A stretch of DNA of 64,000 nucleotides from Paralithodes platypus (Eukaryota > Arthropoda > Malacostraca > Decapoda > Lithodidae), in contig CM064538.1 of assembly GCA_032716605.1 (NCBI GenBank), forward strand, positions 21,143,838 to 21,207,837. The letters are read 5' to 3'. Below the pieces are notes generated by a model. The model worked only from the letters and a program-made list of their open reading frames with translations, was not told the origin of the DNA and ran no database searches. Numbering within the stretch: position 1 is the stretch's first letter; each line of letters begins with the position of its first letter. The translations under genes and the position numbers were made by a program. Positions 63,899 through 64,000 of this stretch are shown here, one piece after another.

Positions 63899-64000
63899 AA
63901 CTAGGGCAGCTGAGAGCGCCCATGAATTTACACTTTCTCCTCCACAATGCAGAACTTCTGCTTATCAGAATTCATTTATCCCAAGAGCTACTACTCTTTG

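Larger units (their letters stand above)
61131..64000 (+). mobile_element. L-3-type LINE with endonuclease and RT, decayed, runs off window
   Basis: From 61131 an endonuclease/RT polyprotein can be followed in changing frames: endonuclease about 61240-61910, linker 62039-62560, RT from 62580 (DKAPGPDEIP) through NYRPIAI near 62765, QYGFRRCRSTAD near 62873, GVPQGSVLAPTLFLIHINDL at 63150 and the C-terminal RRNVASLALFYRYF at 63798. The last matches L-3 at 3293-4790. Frameshifts, stops and active-site substitutions show it is inactive. Confidence 0.9.

Overview
This window reads as repeat-dominated, gene-poor DNA from an animal nuclear genome. The likely source is an arthropod, and a decapod crustacean is my best guess. 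The basis is the very high density of long microsatellites ((GA)n, (TA)n, (TG)n, GATA), CR1/Jockey-type and RTE-type LINE remains, a Penelope-like element, tRNA-derived SINEs and small TTAA- and TA-flanked elements. The species assignment is inference. I found no convincing host protein-coding gene, rRNA gene or functional tRNA gene. All recognisable coding sequence belongs to decayed retroelements.

Three small non-autonomous families with TTAA at both ends make up much of the window. I call them TM-A (TTAAGGGGAGATGG ends, about 330-370 bp), TM-B (TTAAGGGGGTCACCTGC ends, about 375 bp, long-armed foldback) and TM-C (TTAACCCCTTC ends, 215 bp, piggyBac-like termini). TM-A and TM-B have different ends but share a structured core: the direct repeat GCGAGC-GATA-GCGAGC, a CCGGC/GCCGG hairpin and a second hairpin ending in GAAAAATGT. 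They insert into, or lie end to end with, one another at single shared TTAA sites. Parts of these elements have been tandemly amplified into minisatellites at several places (1401-1875, 13650-13812, 44381-44835, 49316-50505).

Other elements: MM-D is a 211-bp mariner-like MITE with three full copies of identical length. A second mariner-like MITE lies at 53638-53978. Family E has GTGTCACACGAGC ends. A 5'-truncated Penelope-like element (about 19960-21780) has a GIY-YIG ORF between inverted terminal copies that each carry a hammerhead-like motif. LINE family L-1 lies at 6505-7735 and 28112-30230. L-2 lies at 26450-27396 with several 3' tails. L-3 lies at 3293-4790 and 61131-64000 with several 3' tails. 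An RTE-like tail is at 54010-54410.

Layout: 1-13 kb holds TM elements, L-3 and L-1 copies, a G-quadruplex-prone minisatellite and a 25-bp minisatellite. 13-19 kb holds nested TM-A/B/C and long polypyrimidine tracts. 19-22 kb is the Penelope-like element. 22-31 kb holds L-2 and L-1 copies among GA/GATA arrays. 31.6-38.0 kb is one ~3.2-kb sequence present twice around a 100-N gap, most likely an unmerged contig overlap. 38-45 kb holds SINEs and TM elements, including an A/B chimera. 45-48 kb is microsatellite. 48.8-51.8 kb is an A-C-A chain with a 36-bp minisatellite. 52-55 kb holds AT-rich and 19-bp tandem repeats. 55.6-60.1 kb is three tandem 1.3-1.7 kb units. 61-64 kb is an L-3-type LINE inserted into a TM-A.
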